DNA of 64,000 nt from Aphrocallistes beatrix (Eukaryota; Porifera; Hexactinellida; Sceptrulophora; Aphrocallistidae): contig OY725498.1 of NCBI GenBank assembly GCA_963281255.1, forward strand, positions 3,720,001 to 3,784,000. The letters run 5' to 3'. This document shows, piece by piece, positions 52,381-63,418 of this stretch. A program made the position numbers and the translations under genes. Numbering within the stretch: the first letter of the stretch is position 1; each line of letters opens with the position of its first letter. The notes under the pieces were generated by a model, which made no database searches, was not told the origin of the DNA, and worked only from the letters and a program-made list of their open reading frames with translations.

Positions 52381-54080
52381 ATGCCAATTTTCATATCTCT
52401 ACGACTTGCATGGGCGTTGGTCGCAGCCTCACGTAAGTTTGAACTGTACTTAAGGACCGCGCCTCAGGTTCACTTGATTACAGATCATTGTCCATTGCAA
52501 TGGCTGCGAAACCAAAAAGATCCTCGCCATACCTATTCCCGTTGGTTGATGGAGCTCGAGGAGATTACTCCCTTACTCGATCTCCTTCCGACCTGGAAGC
52601 TCCAATATTCTTCCGGACTATCTGAGTCGGGCATCAGACCTGACAATGGATCCAGCAGTCATTGAGGAAAGGCGAGGGGAGAGGGAGCCTTTGAGAAGAG
52701 ACGCTAATTCCATGCAGAGCTGGACAGCTACGATAGCTCAGGAGCAGGAGAAAGACCATTCGAGACGCAAAGCAACAACTCTCTGTTAAAGGAAGGGTTG
52801 AGCGAGGTCTACTAAAGTACGTCGGGAACCACCTAGGACTGAAGGAAGGTACTCTATATTTCGACACCCGGATTGTGATACCGACCGCCCTGAGAAAAGA
52901 AGCGTTTGAACAAACGCACGAAGAATCTCACTTCGGCCAAGCAAGAACTATACAAATGATGAAGAGAAACTATTTTTGGTCAAGGATGACTAGAGATGTG
53001 TCAAAATATTTTGCAATAGGTGTCTAATATGCCAGAAGGCAAAGCCGAAATGACAGACAGCGCAACCAATGGACATTTTTCAAAATGAGGGATGGGGACC
53101 CGGAGAGGCAGTAGCGATGGATGTGGCGACACTCCCATGGGGAGACGGTGAATATCGGTACCTGGTCATGGTAGATTTATTCTCCCATTACATCGAACTG
53201 CCGCCGCTCCACAATCAAACGGCGGACACCATTGTAGAGGAATTCAAACGTTCATGGATCTACAGAGGCCATGGTATACCTAAGATATTACTGACCGATC
53301 AAGGCCACAATGTGGACGGTCGGGAAGGACGCAACATGTGTGAAACGTTGGGGGTGAAAAACGTCACGCCACGGCTTACCACCCTCAGGCGGATGGAATG
53401 GCAGAACGAAGTATCGGAACTGTGAAGCAAACGATACGCTGCCTACTCCTCGAACGGAAGATGGAACACGGATCATGGCCGAAGATACTCCCAGGGATCA
53501 GTTTTCTTCTTAACAACGTCACCAACGCATCGAGTAATGTCCACCACATATGCTCACTTTTGGACGGAGACCACGGGCACCTACAGATATTCCGATACCT
53601 ACCTCCCCGGAGCCAGGGACTACTCGGGAAGAATTATACTGGAGCTTAACCAATAGATGTAAGCAATGGGAGGAGACGGCGCGGAAGAATCAAGACAAGA
53701 GTGCAAGAGCCTCGAAAGCTCAGTACGACCGAGGAAAGAATGAGTCAGGAGTGAGGGCGGGAGACACCGTGCTTTTGAGGAAGGAATTGAGAGGATGTCT
53801 AGACCAAAAGTCCACGGGACCATACACTGTTCTGACGAGAAGTGGGGAAGATGTCAAGATTAGTATGCCTGAGAAGGATAAATGGGTCCACCTCAATAGG
53901 TGTGAACCTTATGAAAAGAGCAGACTGACAATCCCTCCTCTGGAATCTACGGGTAAAGAAGCGGTGGAACTCAATACCCCGGAAGGCTACAGAGGGAACC
54001 AGGGAGCCCTGACGCAGGAAGATCGTTATAGCTCACTACATGTATATACTATGACTTATTTGTTAGTTCTAATTCATTGA
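52381..54080 (+). mobile_element. Second Ty3/gypsy-like fragment (RNase H and integrase)
   Basis: This starts within RNase H (LITDHCPLQWLRNQKDPRHT) and continues with a frame-broken zinc-finger region. The DDE core is at 53069-53425 (AVAMDVATLPWGDGEYRYL, ILLTDQGHNVDG), and the integrase tail at 53550-54080 has KAQYDRGKNESGVRAGDTVL. It is clearly diverged from the element at 48217, so it is a different copy, and it supplies the C-terminal region that copy lacks. Several stops and shifts are seen. Confidence 0.85.
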
Positions 54081-55372
54081 TACATAGTCTACCAGTATCT
54101 TGTCCGAATAAGCTCTCGCGTTCGCTCAACAGTACTGTCATAATTACGGTTTACTTTTGACAGGTCTCGAATCAGAAGTAATTATCAGACATAATTTAAT
54201 AGTGCTTCTAGACATTTAAAGTTGGTTCAGCGTACTCTCGAAAAACACCTGGCGTACCCCAGGTTGAGAACCCTTGCTTTACATGATTCCAGCGTGATTT
54301 GCGTTTCAGATGATTCAGAAGATGAAAATGACCAAGAAGAAGAAATCCACTAAAGTGGAATGATATTTTTTTAACACGAGCAATTCTATTGAACACCTCC
54401 CGTTTACTTTTTCACATTGGTTCTTAATTATTTAACCTTTCAACGATCCTATTTTACGATTTTCAGAATTTTGATTCTCCAAATTTAGTTTTAAGCCATT
54501 TTCAATGGGAAGATTCCAACTTTTCGACACTACTCTAAACCGATGTACAAAAATCTAATGTAGGAACCACAATAATTGTCCTCTTAAAATAAACCAATAT
54601 ATAAATTGGAAGCTGATCCCCTAAGGAATACAATGGGCAAATCGAAAATATCCTATTTTCACTATCATTTGAGATACAGATATGGGATGACAACTTTTTG
54701 AATGCCCTAAGTAGTTCGAGAACCACTGATTTAGACTACTACGGACATCACATTTCACATGTATTATCAGGAGATATATGATCCGTTAAAATCTTTTGTA
54801 ATTTGGAGTGATATTATAGTTAAGATTCATATTTTAAAATTGTTCCAGGAAGCAATTAGGTATCAAATTAAGTAACTCCCCATTTTCATTGAATAAATTA
54901 GGACCTTCACATTTCAAAGTCACATTAATAAAACTAAAATGTCTAAGTAAGCTATTTAGTTTCAAATTAAGATCTATTTTGACTACTCGAATATTACAAA
55001 AAGGTCTTACATTGAAATATGATCTGTTAAGGCCATTGAATACATTATCTCCACGATAGACCCATCCTTCCATGAATGCGTTAACGATGGACGTGGCGAT
55101 CTGGTCTTTCAACGGGATTTCTTCGAAGTAATGTGAAAAGAGATCAACTATGAGTAAGAAGTACCTGTAGCCGCCATTGCGCAGGTCGTATTCAGCAGGT
55201 TAATAGTAAATTCACCTCCGTTATCTGCCTGGAAGATGTGAGGTGCTCCATGTCCACAGAATATAGAGATCAGGTGTTCGCATACCTTCAGCTGACTTCG
55301 TTTTAAGCGCTCTCACCACAATAAACTTGCTAAAGCAGTCCTGGTCATCTGCGGTTCTAGGTCTATCTAACC

Positions 55373-55739
55373 CAGGGGTGGGCACAAAAGTTAGCTTTCG
55401 GGCCGCAATGAAACTTTGAGCCGACTTGACGGGCCACAAAATTTGAGAATGTTTTTGCTACCATGAAACGAACAAATACATACAAGTACACACGTCTATA
55501 GAATTTAGGTGTGGAATAATAATTCAAGTGTATTTGCAATTAAATATGTACTTGGAGTACAATACCATTATAGAATTATAGAAAGGGATTTATGAATGGA
55601 AAAATAAAATCCACTCCTCTCAAGTAAGGGCTAAAAGTGTCCTAGAAAATTCTTCGGGCCGCATTCATGCCCTTTCCAAACGAACTCCACAGGGCGCATA
55701 AACTTAGCGAGCGGGCCGCACTTTGCCCACATAAGTATG
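55373..55739. mobile_element. MITE in the right arm with its empty site in the left arm
   Basis: The element starts CAGGGGTGGGCACAAAAG and ends GCCCACATAAGTATG. The duplication ATCTAACC is exact at 55365-55372 and 55740-55747. The left arm at about 45446-45454 has a single GGTTAGAT, the unoccupied target in reverse complement. Internal CGGGCCGCA segments resemble those of the MITE at 26729. Confidence 0.9.
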
Positions 55740-55797
55740 ATCTAACCCATCTTCTCTAAACTCCTCCATATCACCAGTTCCATGCCCTCCCATAGCC

Positions 55798-56168
55798 TCA
55801 TCTTCCTCGCCGACTTTTCGGCTGCTTCTTCAGGATGTATGACAATTGGGAGTCCCAATTCACACTTAAATGAAGGACAATTAGGAAGATTGATGGGCTT
55901 GGCATTTTCCGAAGACCAGGTTTTCTGGAAACTTTCTTCACTGTACCGTCACCCTGGGCAATATCGAAGTGAAGTAGTATATCCTCGTCACAGAAATGTC
56001 TCGCACAGATGAAGACTCTCGCCAATTTCCATGCATCATCTCTATGGAGAAACCTTCGCCATTCATCTTGCATTTCCTTGGACCAATGATTCAACATTTC
56101 AAACCTGGAACGTAATCAGTGCCGTCGTAATTGGAGCAGCATTTGGCTACACAATACCTACTTGGCAT
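55798..56168 (-). pseudogene. THAP-domain exon remnant
   Basis: ATG 56168 (MPSRYCVAKCCSNYDGTDYV) opens a THAP finger. A one-base shift near 56095 is needed to continue into WSKEMQDEWRRFLHRDDAWK and the closing FICARHFCDED, which has the C-x2-H pair. The left arm keeps only the first six codons at 40872. THAP proteins are often transposase-derived DNA-binding factors. What followed this exon is unclear, since the frame runs into diverged sequence toward 55800. Confidence 0.65.
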
Positions 56169-56249
56169 ACTGCTAAGAAAAATGTACGTGTGGATGAAAA
56201 AAGTCTAAAAATATATGTATATACAAGCGCTTGTATATCCCCGCCTATA

Positions 56250-56352
56250 TCAGGAATGTGTAGCGTCATTTCCTGTTTAAGCCATTTTGGGCGGGGAAGC
56301 CATATAAATTTGGGGTCCAGACTATAAATAGAAAAGACCCCCGGTAAAAGTG
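56250..56352 (-). repeat. ETS/MEF2-like motif repeat, copy 5 (inverted)
   Basis: Reverse complement of the copy at 40690-40795, with CTATAAATAG, GGCGGGGAAGCCATA and TCATTTCCTGT. It is immediately upstream of the THAP exon on the minus strand. Confidence 0.65.
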
Positions 56353-57199
56353 GCAATATATACTTGTATATTGTAACGAATTGATCGAAGAAACTGCCAG
56401 GCACAGAAAACTGATTTTTGGCATGTGGGAGTCTTTTGGCTATGGCTCCAGTAATTTCTGACCTCAGACAAAATGTCGACTCATCATGGAATTATCACGT
56501 CATTGTCACTTTTTTAAAAATTAGAAATTTCAGTTTTTCGATTATACGAGTAACTCTAGGTGATAGAAGAGAGAATAGAATTTTAATAGAATGTGTATAT
56601 TAATATATCTCAAATATGATACAACTCTCATCAAAAAAATGATTACTCATCACTCTGTTTTTAGGGATGTAGATTCTGAAAATCGTATTTTCGAATCTAT
56701 ATAATAAATTATTTGTTTACCTTTGTTTACATTAGATACATAAAGTAAACAAATTACAAAAATAGGCTAGACGCTGCCTTCCAACGGTTGATATGGGATT
56801 TTCAGGGGTGTAGATTTAGAATAATATATTTTCGGATCCATATGAGAAATTATTCTTTAACTTTTGTTTACAATATTTATATAAAGTAAAAACATCCCAA
56901 AATAGGTTAGATTGAGTAACTCCAGGCGCCCGCAGGGCCATTCTGTGGACACGTAGTGCCCGCAAGCCGCGCAGCGCGAAGCAAACGAAGCGCGCTTGTC
57001 TAGATGAAAGCGCGACCTTTCTTACTTCTACACAGTAACATAATACTGGATGATATCACATGGCGTTATATAGAATGAGTAATCGTCGATCTAAACACTG
57101 TTGATTTTTGCGCCACCCACTTTACAAGTGCATGTGCAGACTGTGACTGGCTGTACGACCTATGTGAGACTGATATATGCTTTTTGCGGATATTCTAAA

Positions 57200-57565
57200 A
57201 TTACTGAACATAGATGATAAATTAAAGAGAAAATTCAGCCAAATTCAGTCGATTTTTAGTGTTTCTATATGAGTTGATTGCCGAGATTGTCAAATTGTCA
57301 ACTCATATAGAGAACTATATGAGTTGATTTCTACTGGAGATATATTGTAAAATGTAGACATTTGATGGCATATGAAGCTAAATTGCTGACAAAGTTATAG
57401 TTAAGGAAAACCTCTCGCGAAAATAAGCCCGATGAGAGGAGGAAATGCATTTTCTTAATCCCTCCACTTAGTCTTAAAGCCTCAATTTGACCTAATAACC
57501 TCTAATTTCTGAGGACCCGCTCAAAAAGCTAAATTTTCCAGTGGAGATAAGGTTTTAAATGCCAA
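57200..57565. repeat. Repeat unit shared with 60420-60960
   Basis: GTTGATTGCCGAGATTGTCA, a TATAGAGAACTATATGAG palindrome, CCGATGAGAGGAGGA and CCCTCCACTTAGTC are found in the same order at 60432-60960. There the unit is interrupted by a MITE. It is non-coding. Confidence 0.75.
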
Positions 57566-58033
57566 AAATTAAATTATGCATTGCTATCAAAATAAATTGG
57601 GTTTCAATGCACAATTTACAATAAAAAACGAAATCTGGGAGCATTTCACTTTAAATTTCAGGTTTATTTCGCAGCCTACTTTTTACCCATTACTCATTTT
57701 TGAATAAAACATACTAGCCCTTTTATTGCAAACGAATAACATCCCGTGCACTAAATTATAAAAACAGGGATAAAATGTTGCTACATCATCGATCGATTTA
57801 TTATCCTGCAGGAAACACCTTTACACTTGCTTTACAATTAAACTAAACTATTATTGAACTATTAATGAGGATATTCATATAACTAATTTCCACACACAAA
57901 CCAATTATATTCAACTACCAACATAATCACTAATGCCCACTAATATACTGCACACGCTAATAAGAAGGGCTCTGAAAACTAACTATTGAGCAAGTACATA
58001 CTAACTCGATTATGTTGGAGTTATGGAACTAAC

Positions 58034-59752
58034 TTAGGAGTTGAATCTAGTTCCGCAATGGCTTTGAGGGTTTTTCAGTTTCTCATCACGCATTGCAGGG
58101 ATGATTCCTTTCTCAAAAGCAATCTGTAGCACCTCATCTGAAGTTTCCACTTTGGGATACTGATTCAATGCCCACTTAATGTACACCATGAACTCATTCC
58201 ATTCTATCATGCCGTCACTGTCCATGTCTATCGCTTTAAAAGCCCTCTTAGTATCCTCACATCGATAACACCCGATGTATGACGCCATGAATCCGTGATA
58301 AAACGAATCAAAGAGGAGTGCATCACTGCTATCTCCCAGTTTTTCCTCTTCCCATCTGTTCCACGCATCCCATTCCGATCTGATTTCGTCTATAATCTTC
58401 TTATGGTTGATGTTATTCACTTTCACATTTGCGATCTCTTGACTCATAACCTCCGTCAAATTCCCGCCTGCGCGATCGAAAAGCAATGCAATACCAACTC
58501 GACTCATGTATTCCTCCTTTCTCCCGGCATGCAAATCCTCTAAGAGTTTAACCTTCATTTTAGCACCCACGTCAGTAGTGAACTGTGGATCCTCCCCAAA
58601 CAAATTAACCAATCGGTCCCTCATCATTTCCGGCGTCGCGAGGGAGGTAATCCTGTTAACGGTTGGCTGACCAAAGAATTTTGCAAGATCGAATTTTCCA
58701 ATCCCCAGGAATCCAAACACTAAGTCCAACGCTCGATCTCCATACAGCACTTGCTTCGGGTGGGGTTTCACACCTGTAGTTATTCTCGTCACTTCGATTG
58801 CTGCCTGCCTCACCTCTGTGCAGTTATACGCCTCAAGAACTTTCTTGTTTCCTAGTCGCACTAGATTCATTAGAGTTATGCTAGAGCTCGCATGCCCCAT
58901 TGCAGCTCCCTCATCGCACAAACTTGCCCAAACTCCGTCCGCACCCGCACTCAAACAGTCGAGTTGAGAAGCAGTTTGGAGATCCCATTTCTGGTGGATG
59001 TGTACCAATAATTTACCTGTCTCCCACCCATTAGCGTCCATCACACGTCGCATGCTCCCAGTCCAGGCTTCCAGCTCCTCCGGCAGGTACTCACCGAATG
59101 GATCTTCAAATGCGAGTGCGAACATGCGAGTCTTCGGCGGCATGTTAGCGAGATACTTTACCACTTCCAGTACTCTCTTGGGAACTTTGGACATGGCCGC
59201 AGGGAGGTCTCTGAAATTGATCAGGATACGTGCATTTGGGTTAATGTTAGTGTAGACCCAATTCATCCATTTTTCGATTAACTTACACATGTCATTCACA
59301 GTGAACTTAGTATCCCACGCGCAATCCGGGTCAGCGAGATCGAACTCGAAAAATGTGTTGTACAGTCCATATTTTTGGTTCTTACGCAGTGATACCGGAA
59401 CTGTCTCAGTGTCGTACACGCCATCACGCAACCCTTCACTCACCTCGGAAAACGAGAAAAACTTGCTGAAATCTTCTTTCTCATCAACCAACCACTGACT
59501 GAATGCGTCGTCTATACGGGCTAAATGTGCAAAGGATGCAACGATGATGTTATTCATTTCACAGCGCTTTATCTGTTTGAAAATATTCTTCTTATTTTCA
59601 ATGGTGTGACTGCGTAGTTGTCCCACAGTGCTCTCACGGAGTGAGTTATCGAGGATGAAAAGATCCATGTTACGCAACCTTTCCCGCTTATGAACGCGAA
59701 TATTCTCGATATCAGTCTTCATACGCTTAACTTCTTGTTCGAGTTCTGTCAT
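58034..59752 (-). CDS. HMGL-like TIM-barrel protein with C-terminal EF-hand
   Basis: This is a 572-residue, single-exon protein. The N-terminal 30 residues are a charged helix (EQEVKRMKTDIENIRVHKRE). Residues of about 50-300 resemble the HMG-CoA lyase/pyruvate carboxyltransferase barrel: a RILINFRDLP strand, ALAFEDPFGEYLPEE, the HIHQKWDLQTASQLD region with an HxH-like metal motif, and GADGVWASLCDEGAAMGHAS. Near 520 there is a canonical EF-hand loop, DMDSDGMIEWNE. That suggests a calcium-tuned enzyme or a pseudo-enzyme. The substrate is not predictable. The frame extends upstream only to TTG, so ATG 59752 is used. It is intact although surrounded by repeats. Confidence 0.75.
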   Translation of the reverse strand: MTELEQEVKRMKTDIENIRVHKRERLRNMDLFILDNSLRESTVGQLRSHTIENKKNIFKQIKRCEMNNIIVASFAHLARIDDAFSQWLVDEKEDFSKFFSFSEVSEGLRDGVYDTETVPVSLRKNQKYGLYNTFFEFDLADPDCAWDTKFTVNDMCKLIEKWMNWVYTNINPNARILINFRDLPAAMSKVPKRVLEVVKYLANMPPKTRMFALAFEDPFGEYLPEELEAWTGSMRRVMDANGWETGKLLVHIHQKWDLQTASQLDCLSAGADGVWASLCDEGAAMGHASSSITLMNLVRLGNKKVLEAYNCTEVRQAAIEVTRITTGVKPHPKQVLYGDRALDLVFGFLGIGKFDLAKFFGQPTVNRITSLATPEMMRDRLVNLFGEDPQFTTDVGAKMKVKLLEDLHAGRKEEYMSRVGIALLFDRAGGNLTEVMSQEIANVKVNNINHKKIIDEIRSEWDAWNRWEEEKLGDSSDALLFDSFYHGFMASYIGCYRCEDTKRAFKAIDMDSDGMIEWNEFMVYIKWALNQYPKVETSDEVLQIAFEKGIIPAMRDEKLKNPQSHCGTRFNS

Positions 59753-59904
59753 TTTCAAAGATTTCCTATTTTGTGTCAAACGTTTTTAGATTTGCACAAA
59801 GAGTTTTGGTTATTTATATAGTTTTAGTACATACATACCTTAGTGCATGTTATGTAACCATGCATGCAAGTAGTACTAAGTGATGTAATTATGCAATTAT
59901 AGCA

Positions 59905-60390
59905 ATTATAAATTTGGAGTATCATAGTTAAGATCTACCTTTTAAAATGTTCCAGGGAGCAATTTGTTATATCAAATTAAGTATCCATTTTGACTACTTG
60001 AACATGGCAATAAGATTTCACATGCATCGTCCTGAGCTACTACGAGTATATGATGATTTATCGTTAACATCATTTAAATTTGGAGTATCATAGTTAAGAT
60101 CTACCTTTTAAAATGTTCCAGGGTGCAATTTGTTATCAAATTAAGTATCCATTTTGACTACTTGAACATGGCAATAAGATTTCACATGCATCGTCCTGAG
60201 CTACTACGAGTATATGATGATTATCGTTAACATCATTTAAATTTGGAGTATCATAGTTAAGATCTACCTTTTAAAATGTGTCCAGGGTGCAATTTGTTAT
60301 CAAATTAAGTATCTATTTTGACTACTTGAACATGGCAATAAGATTTCACATGCATTATCCTGAGCTACTGCGAGTAGATGATGAAAATTC
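59905..60390. repeat. Tandem repeat of about 163 bp, three copies
   Basis: Units begin near 59910, 60076 and 60240 with AAATTTGGAGTATCATAGTT and include TTGACTACTTGAACATGGCA and CTGAGCTACT.CGAGTA. A single inverted copy lies at 62540-62690, and older relatives are seen at 54825-54900 and 46730-46900. Confidence 0.88.
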
Positions 60391-60419
60391 AGTTAAATTT
60401 CACTAATTTTTACTTTTCA

Positions 60420-60960
60420 GTCGATTTTCTGAGTTGATTGCCGAGATTGTCAAATTGTCAACTCATCAGTGCCCGACAAAATCAAAATTTGGTGGTGGCC
60501 ACCTTAACCACCATTATACTTTGCTGGTGGCTAATAGCCACCAAATTCTAAATACGTGATATAATTAAACGAGTAATGAACAAAATTTGGAAATTAGCCG
60601 ATAGGATCAGGAATTTGCTGACTTATCGTTAAATTTTGGTAACCACCGCCACCAAAACACCAGATTTGTCGAGGACTGCAACTCATATATAGAGCACTAT
60701 GTGAGTTGACTTTTACTGGATATATATTGTAGATGTACATTTGATAGCATATGAAGCTAAATTGATGACTAAGTTATAGTTAAGGAAAACTTTCTGCGAA
60801 GATAAGTCCGATGAGAGGAGGACACGCATTGACTCAATCCCTCCACTTAGTCGTAAAGCCTGAACTTTAGAGGTTAATAACCTCTAATTTATGAGGACCA
60901 GCTCAAAAAGCTAAATTTTTCAGGGGTGAAATGTTTTAAAAACCAAAAAATTAAATTATG
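60420..60960. repeat. Second copy of the 57200-57565 repeat unit, split by a MITE
   Basis: This copy has the same order of blocks as 57200-57565 (TTGCCGAGATTGTCAAATTG, ATGTGAGTTGAC, GATGAGAGGAGGAC, CTAATTTATGAGGACC). The MITE at 60467-60678 lies between the first and second blocks. Confidence 0.75.
60467..60678. mobile_element. hAT-type MITE with CAGTGCCCGACAAA end
   Basis: Starts CAGTGCCCGACAAAATC and ends GATTTGTCGAGGACTG. The duplication CAACTCAT is exact at 60459-60466 and 60679-60686. The uninterrupted site exists at about 57296 (GTCAACTCATATAGAG). The interior has GGTGGTGGCCACC and GGTGGCTAATAGCCACC palindromes. Confidence 0.93.
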
Positions 60961-60962
60961 CA

Positions 60963-61106
60963 TTGACTTCGGTTTTGTACGTACTCATTTCTCTTTACCA
61001 AAATACATCTATAAAATAGATTTCTATGTATGTAGTATAAAGTCGGTTAGTACGTACTAATAATTCCTTCCCGAGGGGTACGAGTTATCTGAGTTCTACT
61101 GTATTG
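60963..61106. mobile_element. Truncated copy of the TTAGTACGTACT MITE
   Basis: Contains TTTTGTACGTACTCATTTCT, CGGTTAGTACGTACTAA and the right end GAGTTCTACTG followed by TA. The left terminus is damaged. The flanks continue the AAATTATGCATTG...TTTCAATGCATAATT sequence also seen at 57575-57620. Confidence 0.7.
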
Positions 61107-62230
61107 TTTTCAATGCATAATTTACAATAAAAATATCAATAAGATATCCCAGTTTGCCTCCATCTTTACCAAGCAGTCGCCAGCCAGAGATACACAAAAG
61201 CGCCGGATACCAAGTGAGTTTCGTCTAGCATAGTGAGAATTATTTAAGCGGAAACTTTTCATTATCAAGTTATCAAGTTTCAAGCATACTGTAGAATATA
61301 ATCCTTGTATGGACATGATTAATCTAACTCAACAATATTTGTGTAATATAATTGAGATCTATACAAATAGAGTACCTAGCCTGAACTAGTTCTTAATCGT
61401 TGTGTACTCGAATCAATGAAAAAGAATATTTAGATATTAAAATTAAACTATCTCACAATCTCTAATCTCACACTTGCCTAAAGTAAAAGTTCATATTAGT
61501 GAGGAATATCATTATGAACTATGAACATATTAAACCAAGATTAGCAACAGTACTATATCTGTTCCACGCCAAGTAAGTAATTTATAATTGCAACGAAGTT
61601 GGAATAATCTTACATTCTCCACAAAATTCCTACTTGAAAACGCTCCCACTCAAAGTATGTGAATAGGACGGTCAGTCAGTAGATAGGGGCTTGTAGAGGT
61701 AAAGCTTACCAACACTAGACTGTAATGCAAATAACTCATCATCTTCACAGGTGATTTCATATGCAATTATGTCATTAATTACCTGAAATTATTGCTTTAA
61801 AAGCCCTATACCCGAGGATAACTTTCAACAAGTGAAATAATCGAGTAACATTAAGGAAACTTTCGTCCCTTTATTGACTATATCAAGCTGGAATGTAACA
61901 ACATTCCATAGTCAAAAGTATTCTGTATCCGTTCATGTGACAAATTAATGGAAATTAGATGCAGATTGTGAATATCGCTATTAAAAACGTTCATCCGCAT
62001 GCGGATATCGCATGCGAATTGCGAGAATGAAAATTAAGTAATAACAAAATAAAGTTTGGAATAAAAAAAGGATACATATCATGTAGCACATCCCCAGAGT
62101 AGCTATAGACAAGGCCGTATGACATGGGGTGGCTGGGGTGGCTATGGCCGCCCCACTTTTGAGGAGCTCCCGAAGGCACTGGTTATAGATGAGGGTAGAC
62201 TCAAGTAGAGTTGGTGAGGCCCTGAATCTA
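61107..62230. other. Intergenic, no supported gene
   Basis: AT-rich. A GC-richer patch at 62118-62175 (GGGTGGCTGGGGTGGC) may be a degraded MITE end. No coding region or RNA gene is recognised. Confidence 0.35.
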
Positions 62231-62231
62231 T

Positions 62232-62462
62232 CTGGAATGGGAATCTGTGGGTATTCCCATGGGAAAACCGACAGATTCCCATATGGGATGGGAATGACTT
62301 TAAGCTTATGGGTATTCTCACATGTGGGTTCCTGTGGGTTTCCTTGGGCTTTTCTGTGGGTTTCTGTGGGTTTTTCTGTGGGATTTTGTGGGTATTCCCA
62401 CTGATATCCTGTGGGAATGGGATGGGAATGGGTTTTGAAATGCTATTCCCACGGCAACCCTG
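62232..62462. mobile_element. CAGGGTTGCCGTGGGAAT MITE, copy 4 (left end lost)
   Basis: The right end is ATTCCCACGGCAACCCTG. The interior consists of GGGAATCTGTGGGTATTCCC-type units. The left terminus is not found. It is followed by a short tandem repeat of GACAGATTCCGAAC (62462-62525), about three units. Confidence 0.8.
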
Positions 62463-62783
62463 ACAGATTCCGAACTCAGGCGTAGGACAGATTCCGAACA
62501 GTTTGGTCGTAGGACAGATTCCGGTTGTACAGAATCAGGCGACTCGTCATCATATACTCGTAGTAGCTCAGGATAATGCGTGTGAAATCTTATTGCAATG
62601 TTCAAGTAGTAATTTGATAACAAATTGCTCCCTGGAACATTTTAAAATGTAGATCTTAACTATGATACTCCAAATTTGAATGATGTTAACGGTGGTCATC
62701 ACATCATATAGTGTCCCATAATTATTGCCCTATTAGGAATTTTGGCGAGATAATATTGCCAATACTAGCTAACTAGAGCACTA

Positions 62784-63190
62784 CAGGGTGGCTCATAAGT
62801 TCTGATACAAGCTTCTTTAGGTATAAAATTTCTTATACTCAAACAATCTTAGTTATTATGGTCTTTAGAGATTGTAATTCGAATATTCTCAATGGTTTTA
62901 AAAGATTTTTCGAGTCTAAGACCTGGAACTGTGTTTTGTATGGTGAGTTTTATGGGGGGGAAATGTGCCCTGGCACGCAGCAAAAATTGAGAATCAAGGT
63001 CACAGCTTCTGTAAAAAATGTCTTCATAATCGATGTTCTATGACGATTTAACATCTTTCATAAATTCATTGAATTCATTATCAGAAACGAGAGAAAGTTA
63101 TTATTTCACGTGTTCAAATTAGGTATATTTTGCAAAATCACCTAAAATGGCACTTTTTTTCACATCACCAAAAATCTGATCCAAATTGCA
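62784..63190. mobile_element. Tc1/mariner-like element, related to 11456-11965
   Basis: The left end CAGGGTGGCTCATAAGTTCT is preceded by TA. Blocks TTAGTTATTATGGTCTTTAG, AAACGAGAGAAAGTTAT and CACATCACCAAAAATCTGAT are shared with the copy at 11456, but the segment 62880-62970 is inverted relative to it. The right end is not identified. The element may continue into the coding-like sequence at 63190-63420. Confidence 0.6.
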
Positions 63191-63418
63191 GACAAGACTC
63201 TGACAAACACCGAGAGAATATCACAAATGTTTGAGAGTAGCCCATCTTTCAGTGGGAATTCAGGCACAGTGAAAGTCAAATCGAAATCGAAAACGGAGAC
63301 ATGAAGCTTCTTCCGAGTTTGATTTGCCAAGGTTGACAGCATCCGTTTTAGTCTCTGCGAAGTACTCTATCAACCAATGCCACAGTTCTCGGAGCAGCTG
63401 AAATTACAAGTAATCGAA
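63190..63418 (-). CDS. Possible exon of an unknown gene (partial)
   Basis: On the minus strand TTACTTGTAATTTCAG (a good acceptor) precedes an open stretch reading LLRELWHWLIEYFAETKTDA. A second open frame (NQTRKKLHVSVFDFDLTFTV) overlaps at 63160-63342. The first 60 bases of this exon recur inverted at the right window edge (about 63942-64000), again behind an acceptor. The family is not recognised, and the frame is not open through the whole stretch. Confidence 0.35.

Larger units (their letters stand above)
54522..57877. repeat. Right arm of the 18-kb imperfect inverted repeat
   Basis: It mirrors the left arm as listed there. It retains a THAP exon (55798-56168) and an extra 800 bp (about 56735-57535) absent from the left. 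It carries a MITE (55373-55739) at a site that is empty on the left. A GC-rich family head (GCAAACGAAGCGCGCTTGTC) is at 56978-57000. Confidence 0.9.

Noticed and set aside
48000..54200. Long terminal repeats for the Ty3/gypsy-like elements
   Set aside because: No direct repeat of suitable length flanks either copy, and no primer-binding site was found. The copies appear truncated.
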